The position numbers were made by a program, and so were the translations under genes. A stretch of DNA of 64,000 nucleotides. Origin: Bathynomus jamesi. Lineage: Eukaryota > Arthropoda > Malacostraca > Isopoda > Cirolanidae. Below are positions 11,717 to 20,749 of this stretch, in pieces (position 1 is the first letter of the stretch; every line of letters starts with the position of its first letter). Below the pieces are notes generated by a model. That model worked only from the letters and a program-made list of their open reading frames with translations, had not been told where the DNA came from and made no database searches. Where the stretch lies: the NCBI GenBank assembly GCA_023014485.1, contig JAJOZX010000944.1, positions 952,501 through 1,016,500 on the forward strand. Reading direction: 5' to 3'.

Positions 11717-12561
11717 ATGCCAAAGAGTTATAGAGGTGCAAGATCTAAAGCTAGCGAATGGGACGAGGTGACTTTAATAAGTGATCAGCCTACTAGAGTA
11801 CTATGCAATTATTGCAAAGAAAGTATCACTCGAAAAATTGAGAGAGGGAAACATCATCTAGAGAAAGTTAGACCCGCACATACTGGTGGCAGACTTAAAG
11901 CTGCTGAATGGGATGAAGTAGAAATGTTGAGTGACCAACCAAATAGAGTTCGGTGCAAATACTGCAGATGTGTATTTTCGAAAAAAATAGAACGAGTGAA
12001 ACATCATTTAGATCGATGCAATAAAAAATGGGTACAGGCTCGTGATGACGAAGCGGATGAGCTTACAAATACAGCTACATCACCAACTCTACCTACTACA
12101 CATAGACACGGCAGTTTTGAGAGTAGACCCTCTTCAAGCAAATCATATGAAAGTCTGGTTCATGATGACACTACAATTCACAGTAGTGAGACTTCATTCA
12201 CTTCAACCGCTTCTGAATCTTCCATACCATTTTTTCAGTCGACTCCAGCCAAGAAAACACAAGGTCAGATAATGCCATATATGTTGTTAGAACAACTGTA
12301 GATCAAAAACAACAACTAGATTTGCAAATGGCCAGATTTTTCTTTTCAGCAAATATTCCATTTGTAGTTGTAGAGAATAAAGAATTTATTAAATGGGTCC
12401 AAAATTTAAGACCAGGCTATTGTCCTCCAAGCAGAAAAAAATTATCTGATGACTCGCTAATCAAAGTGAATAATGAAGTAGGTACTGGATTCAATGAAAA
12501 AAGACTTAGTCAATTCTACTGTAACTTTAATTCAAGATGGTTGGAGCAATGTGTCAAATGA
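11717..12561 (+). pseudogene. N-terminal part of a hAT transposase with two BED zinc fingers
   Basis: The first frame (11717-12301) encodes two repeated BED-type fingers. Finger 1 has C30-x2-C33 and H46/H47; finger 2 has C80-x2-C83 followed by HHLDRC. Each is preceded by the motif EWDEV…SDQP-x-RV. A Ser/Thr-rich linker follows. The frame breaks at about 12300 and continues at 12322-12561 with QLDLQMARFFFSANIPF and FIKWVQNLRPGYCPPSRKKL, the usual start of the hAT catalytic half. The RNase H core and hATC region are absent, so even without the LINE this was a truncated gene. Copy 2 is broken at the same places. Confidence 0.8.
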
Positions 12562-12714
12562 TCCAATAATTGTCCATAGTTTTCACAATGGGTGCAAATC
12601 CTTTTTAATAACTTTTGAATTTTTCATAATCTTTATTTACACATCGCATAATTTAAGAATTGTTTTATAAGTCAGCTTACTTGAAATAATCAACATGCCA
12701 AATCATTCTATCTA

Positions 12715-13000
12715 CAGAAGCTAAGGCTAACAAAGACCCTAAGATCCACTCTAAGGTTAGCCCGAGAGAAAGGAAAGAGTAGGGGGTTAAGAGAAGAATA
12801 AGGGGTTAAGTAAGGAGCAACACCTATCACTCGTGGGTTAACATTCATTCAGAAAAAGAGAAAAAAGACTCACCATCATCATCCGCCGGCCACTGCCGAC
12901 AAGTCAGAAAAATAGTCGGAGAGAATAGGAAAGGGGTGAAAGATGAAAAGAAGTAAAATAAGAATGCTTACAAACCATGCAAACACAGTCATACCATGCA
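12715..13000. repeat. Dispersed repeat R, copy 1
   Basis: It starts CTACAGAAGCTAAGGC, contains ACCCTAAGATCCACTC and CCGGCCACTGCCGACA, and ends CATGCAAACACAGTC. A near-identical copy lies at 27405-27705 and a diverged one at 49560-49800; the ACCCTAGGATCCACTC part also occurs inverted at 32155-32170. No inverted ends or coding were seen. The class is unknown. The bases 13000-13105 carry an A-rich tract and nothing identifiable. Confidence 0.65.
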
Positions 13001-13233
13001 AACTACAAACATGCGAAGTAAAAAAAAAAAAAAAAGTAGGTAAAGTTAAACAAAAAGTGGGTTAGTTTACGCTACGAGCTACATCTACGTTCGTGTTAGT
13101 CTAATTTTTTTTTTTTTTAATAATTTTATTGCTGGCATCACACGCTGGCATGTCACAAGCTGGCATTCATCGTCAACAGACTCATCCTCGAGCACCACCA
13201 CCAGAGCTCCTGTTGCTAACTGTTTTTTTTATA

Positions 13234-15984
13234 TTAAACAACGTTAATACTTTTAAAATGTCTGTCAAGACGGTTCTTAAACATATTAACGCTGGTAGAA
13301 TGAACGACTGACGCGGGAAGATTATTCCATTTATCAATTACTTTAAACGTAAAGAAGTTTTTAGCGATATTAGTAATGAAACGTCTGCCACGCAACTTAA
13401 ATCCGTTATTGCGAGTATTACTATTATCGAAAGTGAACAATGTCAAAATTTACGTTATCGATGTTATTAACGATTTTGAAAACTTCAATAAGCTCCCCCC
13501 TTAATCTCCTAGTTTCGAGTGAATACAGGTCTAACTCTTTAATCCTATCTTCATAAGGCTTGTTGCGCAATGACGGAATAAGTTTCGTGGCACGACGCTG
13601 AACCCTTTCTAACCTATCAATATCCTCACGCAAGTACGGGCACCAAAACTGAACGGCATATTCTAAATGAGGCCTGACTAGGGACTTGTAAAGGGGCAAT
13701 ATAATATCCTTCGATTTAAATTCGAAATTACGCGCTATGAAGCCTAACATCCTATTAGCTTTTGCGCAAGACTCCAGGCACTGGTTCCTAACCTTTAAAT
13801 CCTTAGATACGCGTACGCCTAAATCTACTTCCTCGTCAACGCTCGCTAACTCCCTATCATCCATCGTGTACGTGTAATTATTGTTGCGAGAACCTATATG
13901 CAAAACTTTACATTTGTCTACGTTAAATTGCATCTGCCACTTATCTGTCCACTCCATAATCCTATTTACATCGTCTTGGATCCTATTTCTATCGTCCTCG
14001 TTAACAACCTTACCGCCTATTTTAGTATCGTCCGCGAATTTTGACACGTTACTAGTCAATCCTACATCTATGTCGTTAATGTAAATTACGAATAGCAATG
14101 GGCCTAACACTGAACCCTGTGGGACACTGCTACCTACATCTAACCACCCGGATTCACTACGACCCTCTGCCTCCTAGCACGAAGCCATTCTTCTAACCAG
14201 TTAGCTACCTGACCGCGTATACCGTGCGCTTTAACCTTCGCAATTAGTCTCCTATGCGGAACTGTATCGAACGCCTTTTTAAAATCTAAATAATGTCAGC
14301 TGCTCTATGCCTATCGTATTCGCGCACTATTTCGTTATAAAATTCTAACAAATTAGTTAAACAAGACCTATGGCGTCGAAACCCATGCTGACCACTATTA
14401 ATCAAATCTCTACTTTCTAAGTGATCGATAATACGATCGCTAACTACGGATTCCAAAAGCTTACCGACAATTGACGTTAAGCTAATGGGCCTATAATTGC
14501 TAACTACTGCGCGGTCGCCTTTTTTAAAAATAGGCGTGACGTTAGCTAATTTGAAGTCTTCAGGAATAATCCCCGTTTCGAGTGACTGATTAAAAATCTT
14601 CGTTAAGGGGCCTACGATAACTTTTGAAATCTTTCAAATGTCTGGGATAAAAAGCGTCAGGGCCTGGAGCCTTGCTAACTTTTAGCCTATCGATATAATG
14701 CGCAATCTCAGCCTTGTAAACAGTTATTTCATCCAAAATAGTCTCGCTACTAAATGGAACGATATCGTCCACGTCGGGGACATCATTTACGTCTTCTACG
14801 GTAAAAACTGTCGCAAAAAAGTTATTGAAAATACCCGCCATCGCCTGAGCGTCAGAAGCCAAAGCGCCATTAACATCCACTAGAGGGCCTATGTTACCTT
14901 TTACCGGCTTACGATTATTTATGTATTCAAAAAACTTTTTTGGATTATGTTTACTATCCGCAGCTATAAGTATCTCTAAATTACGCTTGGCATTCCTAAC
15001 TGATCTTTTAACCTGACGCCTAAGCTCGATATATCTATTAAAGTTAGCTGCCGTGCCATTGCGCTTACTAAGTCTATACGCTCTATTCCGCTCGTTTATG
15101 AACTCCCTATTTCCCTAGTCCACCACTTCGGCCTACCACGATTTCTAGCGCGCTTGGGCCTACGAGGAATAAACTCCCTTTCAATATTCCTAAAACTTTC
15201 TTTAAACGCCACCCATAAAAAAGTTATCCCAGTCCACTACTCTCATCCTATCCGCAAAACTATCAAAATTAGCCCTACGAAAATCAGGGACTTCTATTAC
15301 GTTACTATCCTGAGTATTTTTTATCGCTAACTTAAACCTAAGAATTTGATGATCACTACATCCTAAACTCTCGCCGTTCGTCATCACCAAATCTAAAATA
15401 TTGTCACCGCGCGTTGGTTCGGTAACTATCTGTCGTAAAAAGTTATCGTCCATAAACTCAACCAATCTCAAACCCTCCTCATTACCAGTAAAATTCTCGT
15501 AATTAACATTAGGGCAGTTAAAGTCTCCGACAATTATACTATTCCGATTGTCAATAAAATTACCAAGAAGTGAGTAAAATCTTGCATCTGTATCGAGGGG
15601 TTGAACGAGAGGTCTATAAACAACAACAAAATTAAAACTAATACTACACGCCCTAACTTCAACACATATCGCATTAATTGCTGCCGGAAAATCTAACTTA
15701 ACCTCGATAGCCCTAAGGGAATTACGAATGTACAGCAAAACGCCTCCACCAAACCTATGTAACCTATCATCAGTAGAGAGTTTAAAACCCGGTATATCAA
15801 GTTCCCCCAACAAGTCCCGAGTCACGGTATTTAACCAAGTTTCAGTGATAGCAACTATATCATAGTTGCCGGAATAAATTATCGCCTTAAATTCATTTAA
15901 TTTATTTCTAATACTACGCGCGTTACAATAAAAGACGTTTAAGTTATTTTTTACCACGGGCCCACGTTTTAAACTATTTATCAC
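13234..15984 (-). pseudogene. LINE A ORF2: AP-endonuclease and reverse transcriptase, frameshifted
   Basis: The endonuclease domain (15984-15202) starts FYCNARSIRNKLNEF. It has the catalytic glutamate in AITETWL, then VGDFNCPNVNY and a final CSDHQI. A few residues expected before SDH are missing. The RT follows in shifted frames: KVSKAPGPDAFYPRHLKD (about 14660), NYRPISLTS (about 14500), HGFRRHRSCLTNLLEFY (about 14380), SVPQGSVLGPLLFVIYINDI and SKFADDTKIG (about 14030). The thumb and C-terminal region follow (KWQMQFNVDKCKVLHIGS, LEYAVQFW). The last segment, 13446-13234, reads NTRNNGFKLRGRRF and WNNLPASVV before the stop. At least four frame breaks make it inactive. Confidence 0.88.
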
Positions 15985-16995
15985 GTCGGGCCCGCGTTTC
16001 CAGGACCCACAACGTTTAAAGAAGGCTTCGACCTATCCAGCTTTCGCACGTTTTCGTCTATTAACCTACCTAGCCTAGCATTACCTATTTCATTAAAATG
16101 CACCCCATCTTTTATAAAAAGGCTAGGATCACTGAATTCGGACCACAGCTTTACGAAGGGTACATTTTCCTCAGCACAAATCTCTTCTAATTTGTTATTC
16201 AAAAATATTGTTTTTGACGTAATTCTAAGACCCAACCCGTGCCTAGGGGTAATACCTAGAACTAAAGACCTATCTCACCTCGCCTTCAGGGACCTAATTA
16301 ACCCCCTATATCTCTCCAAAAGGTCAGGCACTCTCGTATCGGGCCTATACGAGTCGTTGCCTCCTACCATCGTCACCAACATTGAGTGACGGGAGGCAAC
16401 GTCAATCCTATCCACTTCGTCAACCCTGGCCCTGGGAGACAGACCCTCCTCCTCTTGGTTGGATGCCGTTTAACGAACTCTTTGTCCATGTGGCGCACTA
16501 AAGAGTCCCCATTAAAATTTCCCCCTCATTCACGTCCCTTTCCAAATGGGCGAAAGGGTTCGAAACCTCGATAGGGGGGGATTCCTATCACCTAACGTAC
16601 GCGGCCTAGCTCCACCCTTAACCTCTCTAAATCCCTCGCTATCTACTACTCTCGGACTAACCTTAACCTCTTCCTCAACTCTATCTAACCTTCCCGACAA
16701 GCTACCTAAACTAGAAACTAGGTTACGCACCTCACCCTTCAAATTACTAACGTCTTCAACGTTAGTATTGGTTCGGCTACGTCAACCGTAGCCCTACCCC
16801 TGCCCTCATCAAGCGTTGCAAGTCTTTCCGCTACCTCACGTACACTGCGTTTTATGTCAACTAATTCCTCCATGAACTCGCAAAAGAAAAAACTGATCTA
16901 TCGGTAATCGCCATTGGACCGCCGTTATAATCCTTAAATTCCGAATACCACCGGTTTACCCTACACCTAACACACGACGCTTTCTGCGACGGCAT
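15981..16995 (-). pseudogene. LINE A ORF1: zinc motif, coiled coil and SGNH-type esterase
   Basis: The N-terminus near 16990 reads MPSQKASCVRCRVNRW, a C-x2-C motif shared with ORF1 of family B. A stretch with heptad-like leucines (VSSLGSLSGRLDRVEEEV) suggests a coiled coil for self-association. The SGNH hydrolase blocks follow: GDSLVRHMDKEF (about 16505), VGGNDSYRPDTR (about 16360) and the C-terminal DGVHFNEIGNARLG (about 16105). The nucleophile Ser, the Asn and the Asp/His pair are all recognisable. In CR1 elements this domain is thought to act as an esterase or as an RNP accessory; its exact role is not settled. Frameshifts lie between the blocks. Confidence 0.8.
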
Positions 16996-17261
16996 CGCGC
17001 AGTTAAAAATTAGTTTAAACCGTCACAGGTATAAGTTAAATTAAGCCGGCACGCTATGAAAACTTCTAAATCGCTAAAAACCACTAATATTCAATTACTT
17101 AACTATAACAACGTAGCAATCATGTAGCAATCAGAAAAATTTCAAATTATTTTAAAATGAACATCTCGGAACAAAAACCCCAAAACCCACTGAAAATTCG
17201 TGGGTTTTTGGGTGCCAACCCTGCCTTAGTACGCCACTGAGCCCGGATAATATGGTTGGTT

Positions 17262-17720
17262 GTGTATTCGATCGGATGTACACACTAACTCAATATATAT
17301 AGGTCAAACGGTTAGATGTTAGGGTAAAACAGCAAATAATTCTAATGCTTTGTTTAACCATATGTATAGATGTAATCATAGCATCAAGTGGGACAGTTCT
17401 AAAGCACTCGTTAAAAAGGGAGATACAATTGAAAGGCATATTCTAGACTGCGCATTTATCCATTTTAAAAATAATTTCAATGACAGTGCGGGAATGTATA
17501 AAATTGACAATATCCTGGTAAAATACCTTTTGCCTCTAATCAACTCTCGTTACTCATGTGCTAATCTTTTTATTTTTGTCCCGCTGTACATAGGTATATA
17601 TTTTTGTCATCTCGCCGTCTCCCTTCGTTCCTGACGAGTAGTTCTGAATACACGAAAGGCCTTGGAATAATTTTTATTTTTCCTTCTGGGTTTGCAACAT
17701 ATTAGCGGATTTACATATAT
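17262..17720 (+). pseudogene. Penelope-like element remnant: C-terminal GIY-YIG endonuclease
   Basis: Just after the hAT nest the plus strand reads VYSIGC and, one frame away, NSIYIGQTVR, the two halves of a GIY-YIG core. It continues into an open frame (17350-17634) with FNHMYRCNHSIKWDSSKALV, ERHILDCAF and NNFNDSAGMYKID. The conserved H-x-I-x-W, the R-x-I-L-(E/D) block and the N-F-N-x-S-x-G ending match the endonuclease of Penelope-like retroelements. The RT domain is absent. The 3' region contains CTGACGA…CGAAAGG (17631-17659), similar to the 3' ends at 23085-23170 and 56454-56630. Confidence 0.75.
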
Positions 17721-17963
17721 GCAGAGTACGCACCTGCCTAGGGCGGCAAATTTTGTCTTATTTCAACCTAAATAGGGCAAAGAAAAAAATAGAAAAATAA
17801 TTTAAGCACTAACAAATTAAATGGATTCGCAAATAAGTTTTAAAGTAAAAAATGAACAGCAGCCTTTAATAGCGAACCGATATCAAATGGCACAACTATA
17901 AGGCACTTTAATCCCTGCCTAGGGGGCGGCAAAATGCTAAGTAGCTCTCGCTCTCAATATTTG

Positions 17964-17964
<1 letters not shown>

Positions 17965-18012
<48 letters not shown>
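17965..18012. repeat. (TA)n microsatellite
   Basis: About 24 TA units, immediately before a transposon terminus. The bases 17721-17964 are AT-rich with no identified feature. Confidence 0.95.
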
Positions 18013-18015
<3 letters not shown>

Positions 18016-18429
18016 TGGTGGACCGGATATCCGCACTTCTGACTGCGGATGTTATGCGGATATTACCTCTAATAAATTATGCAATTTACAATTAAATTAG
18101 CTTATAAGGCCCAGTCATGCACATTTCATGTAAAGTATTAATTACACCAACAAATTTTCGGTTCAGAAAAAAAACGGGAATAACTGTCGTTCTTAATATT
18201 TCGTGTGTGCTGATTCCAAATCTGAAAATAGTTTTTTTCTATCACGCCACGTTCTTTTGTAATGACTGCTTAAAATCATACCAAAAAATAAGAATATATT
18301 GATAAACAGATAGGCTTTATCATATGGAACAGTTTAATTATTGCTATACTTCAACATATATGCACAAAATTAGCATAAAACTCTCGTATTATACTGTTTT
18401 CAACTCATTATTTGTATTTATGCTGGCGT

Positions 18430-19870
18430 TTGTGTGATGCTTCTGGTTGGTCACGCTTTAAATTCCAGCAGAAATCGGCCAGCATAGCAGGACTCCACTT
18501 CCCTTTGTATCGGCCCTCCATTATGGCTATATCCTGATGCAATCTCTCCCGTGTTTGTCGCTAACAGCAAATGCGTTTTCCGGAAAGAATGAGAGCTGTG
18601 AATGCAAAAAATGAATTTTCAATGACATCTTACATCCGAGACGTTGGTATGAGTTAAGTTGATCCACAAATGCAGCATAGTTGTCGTATTTAGTCTTCCC
18701 TAGTAGACCGCTGCACACGTTTTTGAATGCACGCCAGGCTGCCAACTCAACCTCATCCATCACCGCTTCAAAGTGTTCGTCTAGCATGAGTTGGCGAATT
18801 TGAGAGCCGACGAATATGCCTTCTTTAATCTTGGCATCACTGATTTTTGAGAATTTTTCCTTTAGATATTTGAAGGCAGGCTTATCCTGTTTCAACGCCT
18901 TTGCAAATTGTTTCATCAGCCTTAGTTTTATGTGAAGTGGCGGCAAGATAACCTTTTCCTTTCATACTAGTGGTTCGTGAATAACATTGAGATCCAGGTG
19001 AGGAATTGTCTCGCGGCGGCCATACTCGTATATTCAGAAAAATAAAAGATTCAAACCTGTGATGTTCGTTAAGCAGAAATAGCAATCAGTTGAATGGTCC
19101 AGCGGCTCTCTCCATACCATTGGGACACCGAATCCCAGACCATGACCGGTGCCTTTGAACCATGCAGATAACGAGCTTGTACATCTCACACAGCAGATAT
19201 GAGGCGCCCAGTGCTTGTCCTGATCACCAATTTCGCATGCGAAGTATAATTCATAAAGCTTTTTCACACGAGAAGTCAACTTCCTTTTATACTGTTTTAA
19301 CGTTAATGTTCCACAAATTAGTGATGGGACGATACCAAAATTTTTAACGATTCCGATTCCGATACCACTAAAAAGTTTCGATTCCGATACGATTCTCGAT
19401 TCTGATTCTCAATATTTTTAAATATAATTTTATACTTGTTTTTCTGGAAATTGTCATATTTTACTCTGGTAAGATTAACTATTTACATTATGAGTATGGT
19501 AATATAAATTATAATAGATTGGTTTAAAAATAAAAATCAACTAAGTTGTAACAATTCATTTTAATCTTCTTGATTACACATCATGGATATACATGTTTTA
19601 ATGTATAGCTACAATACAATAAAAAAAAATTTGTTATCCTCTTTCATTTAAATTTTAAAGTTTACATTGCAAAACTGGTTCAATTAAAACTTAAAGAATC
19701 GTTTTAAGAATCGGAAATCATGGTACAATTCTCTCGATTCCGATTCCGATTCCTGAAAAATGCTCGATTCTTCCGATTCCGATTAATCGTCCCATCACTA
19801 CCACAAATATAACAAAAACTGTCTGGCGAATTTTTGCACTCTAGGCATTGTAGCATAACATCAATAAAAA
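18430..19870 (-). pseudogene. Multicopy arthropod zinc-cluster gene (unassigned), copy 1
   Basis: I recognise this as a family seen in many copies in arthropod genomes, without an agreed function. The N-terminal exon reads CLECKNSPDSFCYICG, is cut by the MITE at 19319-19800, and resumes at about 19310 with KLYELYFACEIGDQDKHWAPH, CCVRCTSSL, FGVPMVWREPLDH and TDCYFC. This is a dense CxxC/H set that should bind zinc. The C-terminal half follows: LPPLHIKLRLMKQF, EGIFVGSQIRQL, CKMSLKIHFLHSQL and, after a frame change at about 18560, MEGRYKGKWSPAMLADFCW. The middle third present in copy 2 (57956-59538) is missing. It is broken by the insertion, the deletion and frameshifts. Confidence 0.75.
19319..19800. 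mobile_element. hAT-type MITE, 482 bp, with perfect 8-bp duplication
   Basis: The inverted ends are TAGTGATGGGACGAT at both termini, flanked by ccacaaat at 19311-19318 and 19801-19808. The subterminal regions are packed with CGATTCCGATTCCGA in opposite orientations, a common hAT layout. The MITE sits in the first coding exon of zinc-cluster gene copy 1, between the CYICG and the following Thr-Leu codons. There is no transposase. Confidence 0.9.
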
Positions 19871-20642
19871 CCTGTAAAATAAGAAAATGATAGATCAATT
19901 TGCAATTTCACACAATATAGACGTTGTCGGTGAAATATACATAATTTGATAGCTGTTATTCAATAATACTCACTTATAGCACCAATTTATGATAAAATAT
20001 GGCTAACAATTTTGTTTTAAATGATTAATGAAAAAATTTTTCATAAAATCAAAGTGGAAACACAGAGCCGAACACCAACACCAACACCACAGCATATGCA
20101 TGACTGAACAAAATGTAAAAGATGCGTTCAGAGAACCAGTGGTTCTCAAAATGATACAATGAAATAGGGTCATTTTCATAAAATCGGTGGGTGATACAAA
20201 TAAATGAGTGCTATTTTCGCAATCTACGCGTATAATTTGCCATAAAAATGACGATCTCATTTCCGTTTTTTTTCTCTGTTGTACAGTGTTATTAATGAAC
20301 AAACAAATATATAAACCTCAAAATATAAATACCTGGTAACACAGAAAATTGAATGAAACTTGTTTCATTGAATTTTCTGTGGCTGAAACTCTTGAAAAAG
20401 TTATTATTTTTATCATAATGAAAACATTAATATTAATTTTAATTCTTATGCATTGCCTGCCATGATAGTAATATCATGAAATTTGAAAAATTATGCCATA
20501 TATTCATAATTCTAACTATATTGATGGATTAACTAAGTATCCGCATCCGCATATATTGAAATTAAAGATCCGCATCCGCAGATGTTGAAAAACTGACATC
20601 CGGTCCACCACCACTAATATATATATATATATATTATATATA

Positions 20643-20718
20643 CAGGGTGTCCCAAAAAAACTATATACTCTTTATAGCATCATATATACAAGAGTATATA
20701 GTTTTTTGGGACACCCTG
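20643..20718. mobile_element. 76-bp mariner-type MITE (near-palindrome)
   Basis: The ends CAGGGTGTCCCAAAAAA lie on both strands with about 29 bp of inverted match and a 16-bp loop, flanked by TA in a (TA)n context. Confidence 0.8.

Positions 20719-20749
<31 letters not shown>

Larger units (their letters stand above)
13106..17088 (-). mobile_element. CR1-like LINE, family A, nearly full length
   Basis: On the minus strand it runs from a 5' region near 17088 through ORF1 (zinc motif plus SGNH esterase) and ORF2 (endonuclease plus reverse transcriptase). It ends in AATAAA and an A tract (13120-13106). The whole element lies inside the BED-finger hAT. SGNH-type ORF1 is a known feature of CR1 elements. 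A second, shorter copy is at 30440-31296. Ends are approximate because I found no convincing target duplication. Confidence 0.82.
11442..17223 (+). mobile_element. BED-finger hAT transposon copy 1, split by a LINE
   Basis: The ends start CAGGGTTGGCA at 11442 and, inverted, at 17223, flanked by ttttagta and ccttagta (6 of 8 identical; older than the neighbouring insertions). Copy 2 at 50463-52382 shares the ends and most of the interior, which shows that 12715 to about 17088 here is inserted material. It lies within the last few bases of the ZMYM1-type hAT. Confidence 0.88.
3639..17239 (-). mobile_element. hAT transposon of the ZMYM1-like type, host of a three-level nest
   Basis: The ends start CAGGGGCGGA (3639) and, on the other strand, CAGTGGCGTAC (from 17239), typical hAT termini. 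They are flanked by a perfect 8-bp duplication, agcccgga, at 3631-3638 and 17240-17247. After removing the two internal hAT insertions (6767-10455 and 11442-17223) about 4.1 kb of original element remains, carrying a minus-strand transposase pseudogene (about 3880-6460). The stretch 10464-11433 is the element's own 5' flank and shows no other gene. Confidence 0.85.
18013..20616 (-). mobile_element. 2.6-kb element with hAT-like ends carrying a zinc-cluster gene
   Basis: The left end starts TAGTGGTGGACCGGAT. The right end, inverted, starts TAGTGGTGGTGGACCGG, the same with a 3-bp insertion. Subterminal ATCCGCATCCGCA repeats occur near the right end. The flanks are (TA)n, so an 8-bp atatatat duplication fits but proves little. 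Inside is a broken gene on the minus strand (18430-19870), which is interrupted by a 482-bp MITE. Whether that gene is the transposase or a passenger cannot be told from sequence alone. Confidence 0.6.

Noticed and set aside
11717..12561. Domesticated BED-finger host gene
   Set aside because: It lies within hAT ends, is frameshifted and truncated, and has a twin with the same truncation at 50771.
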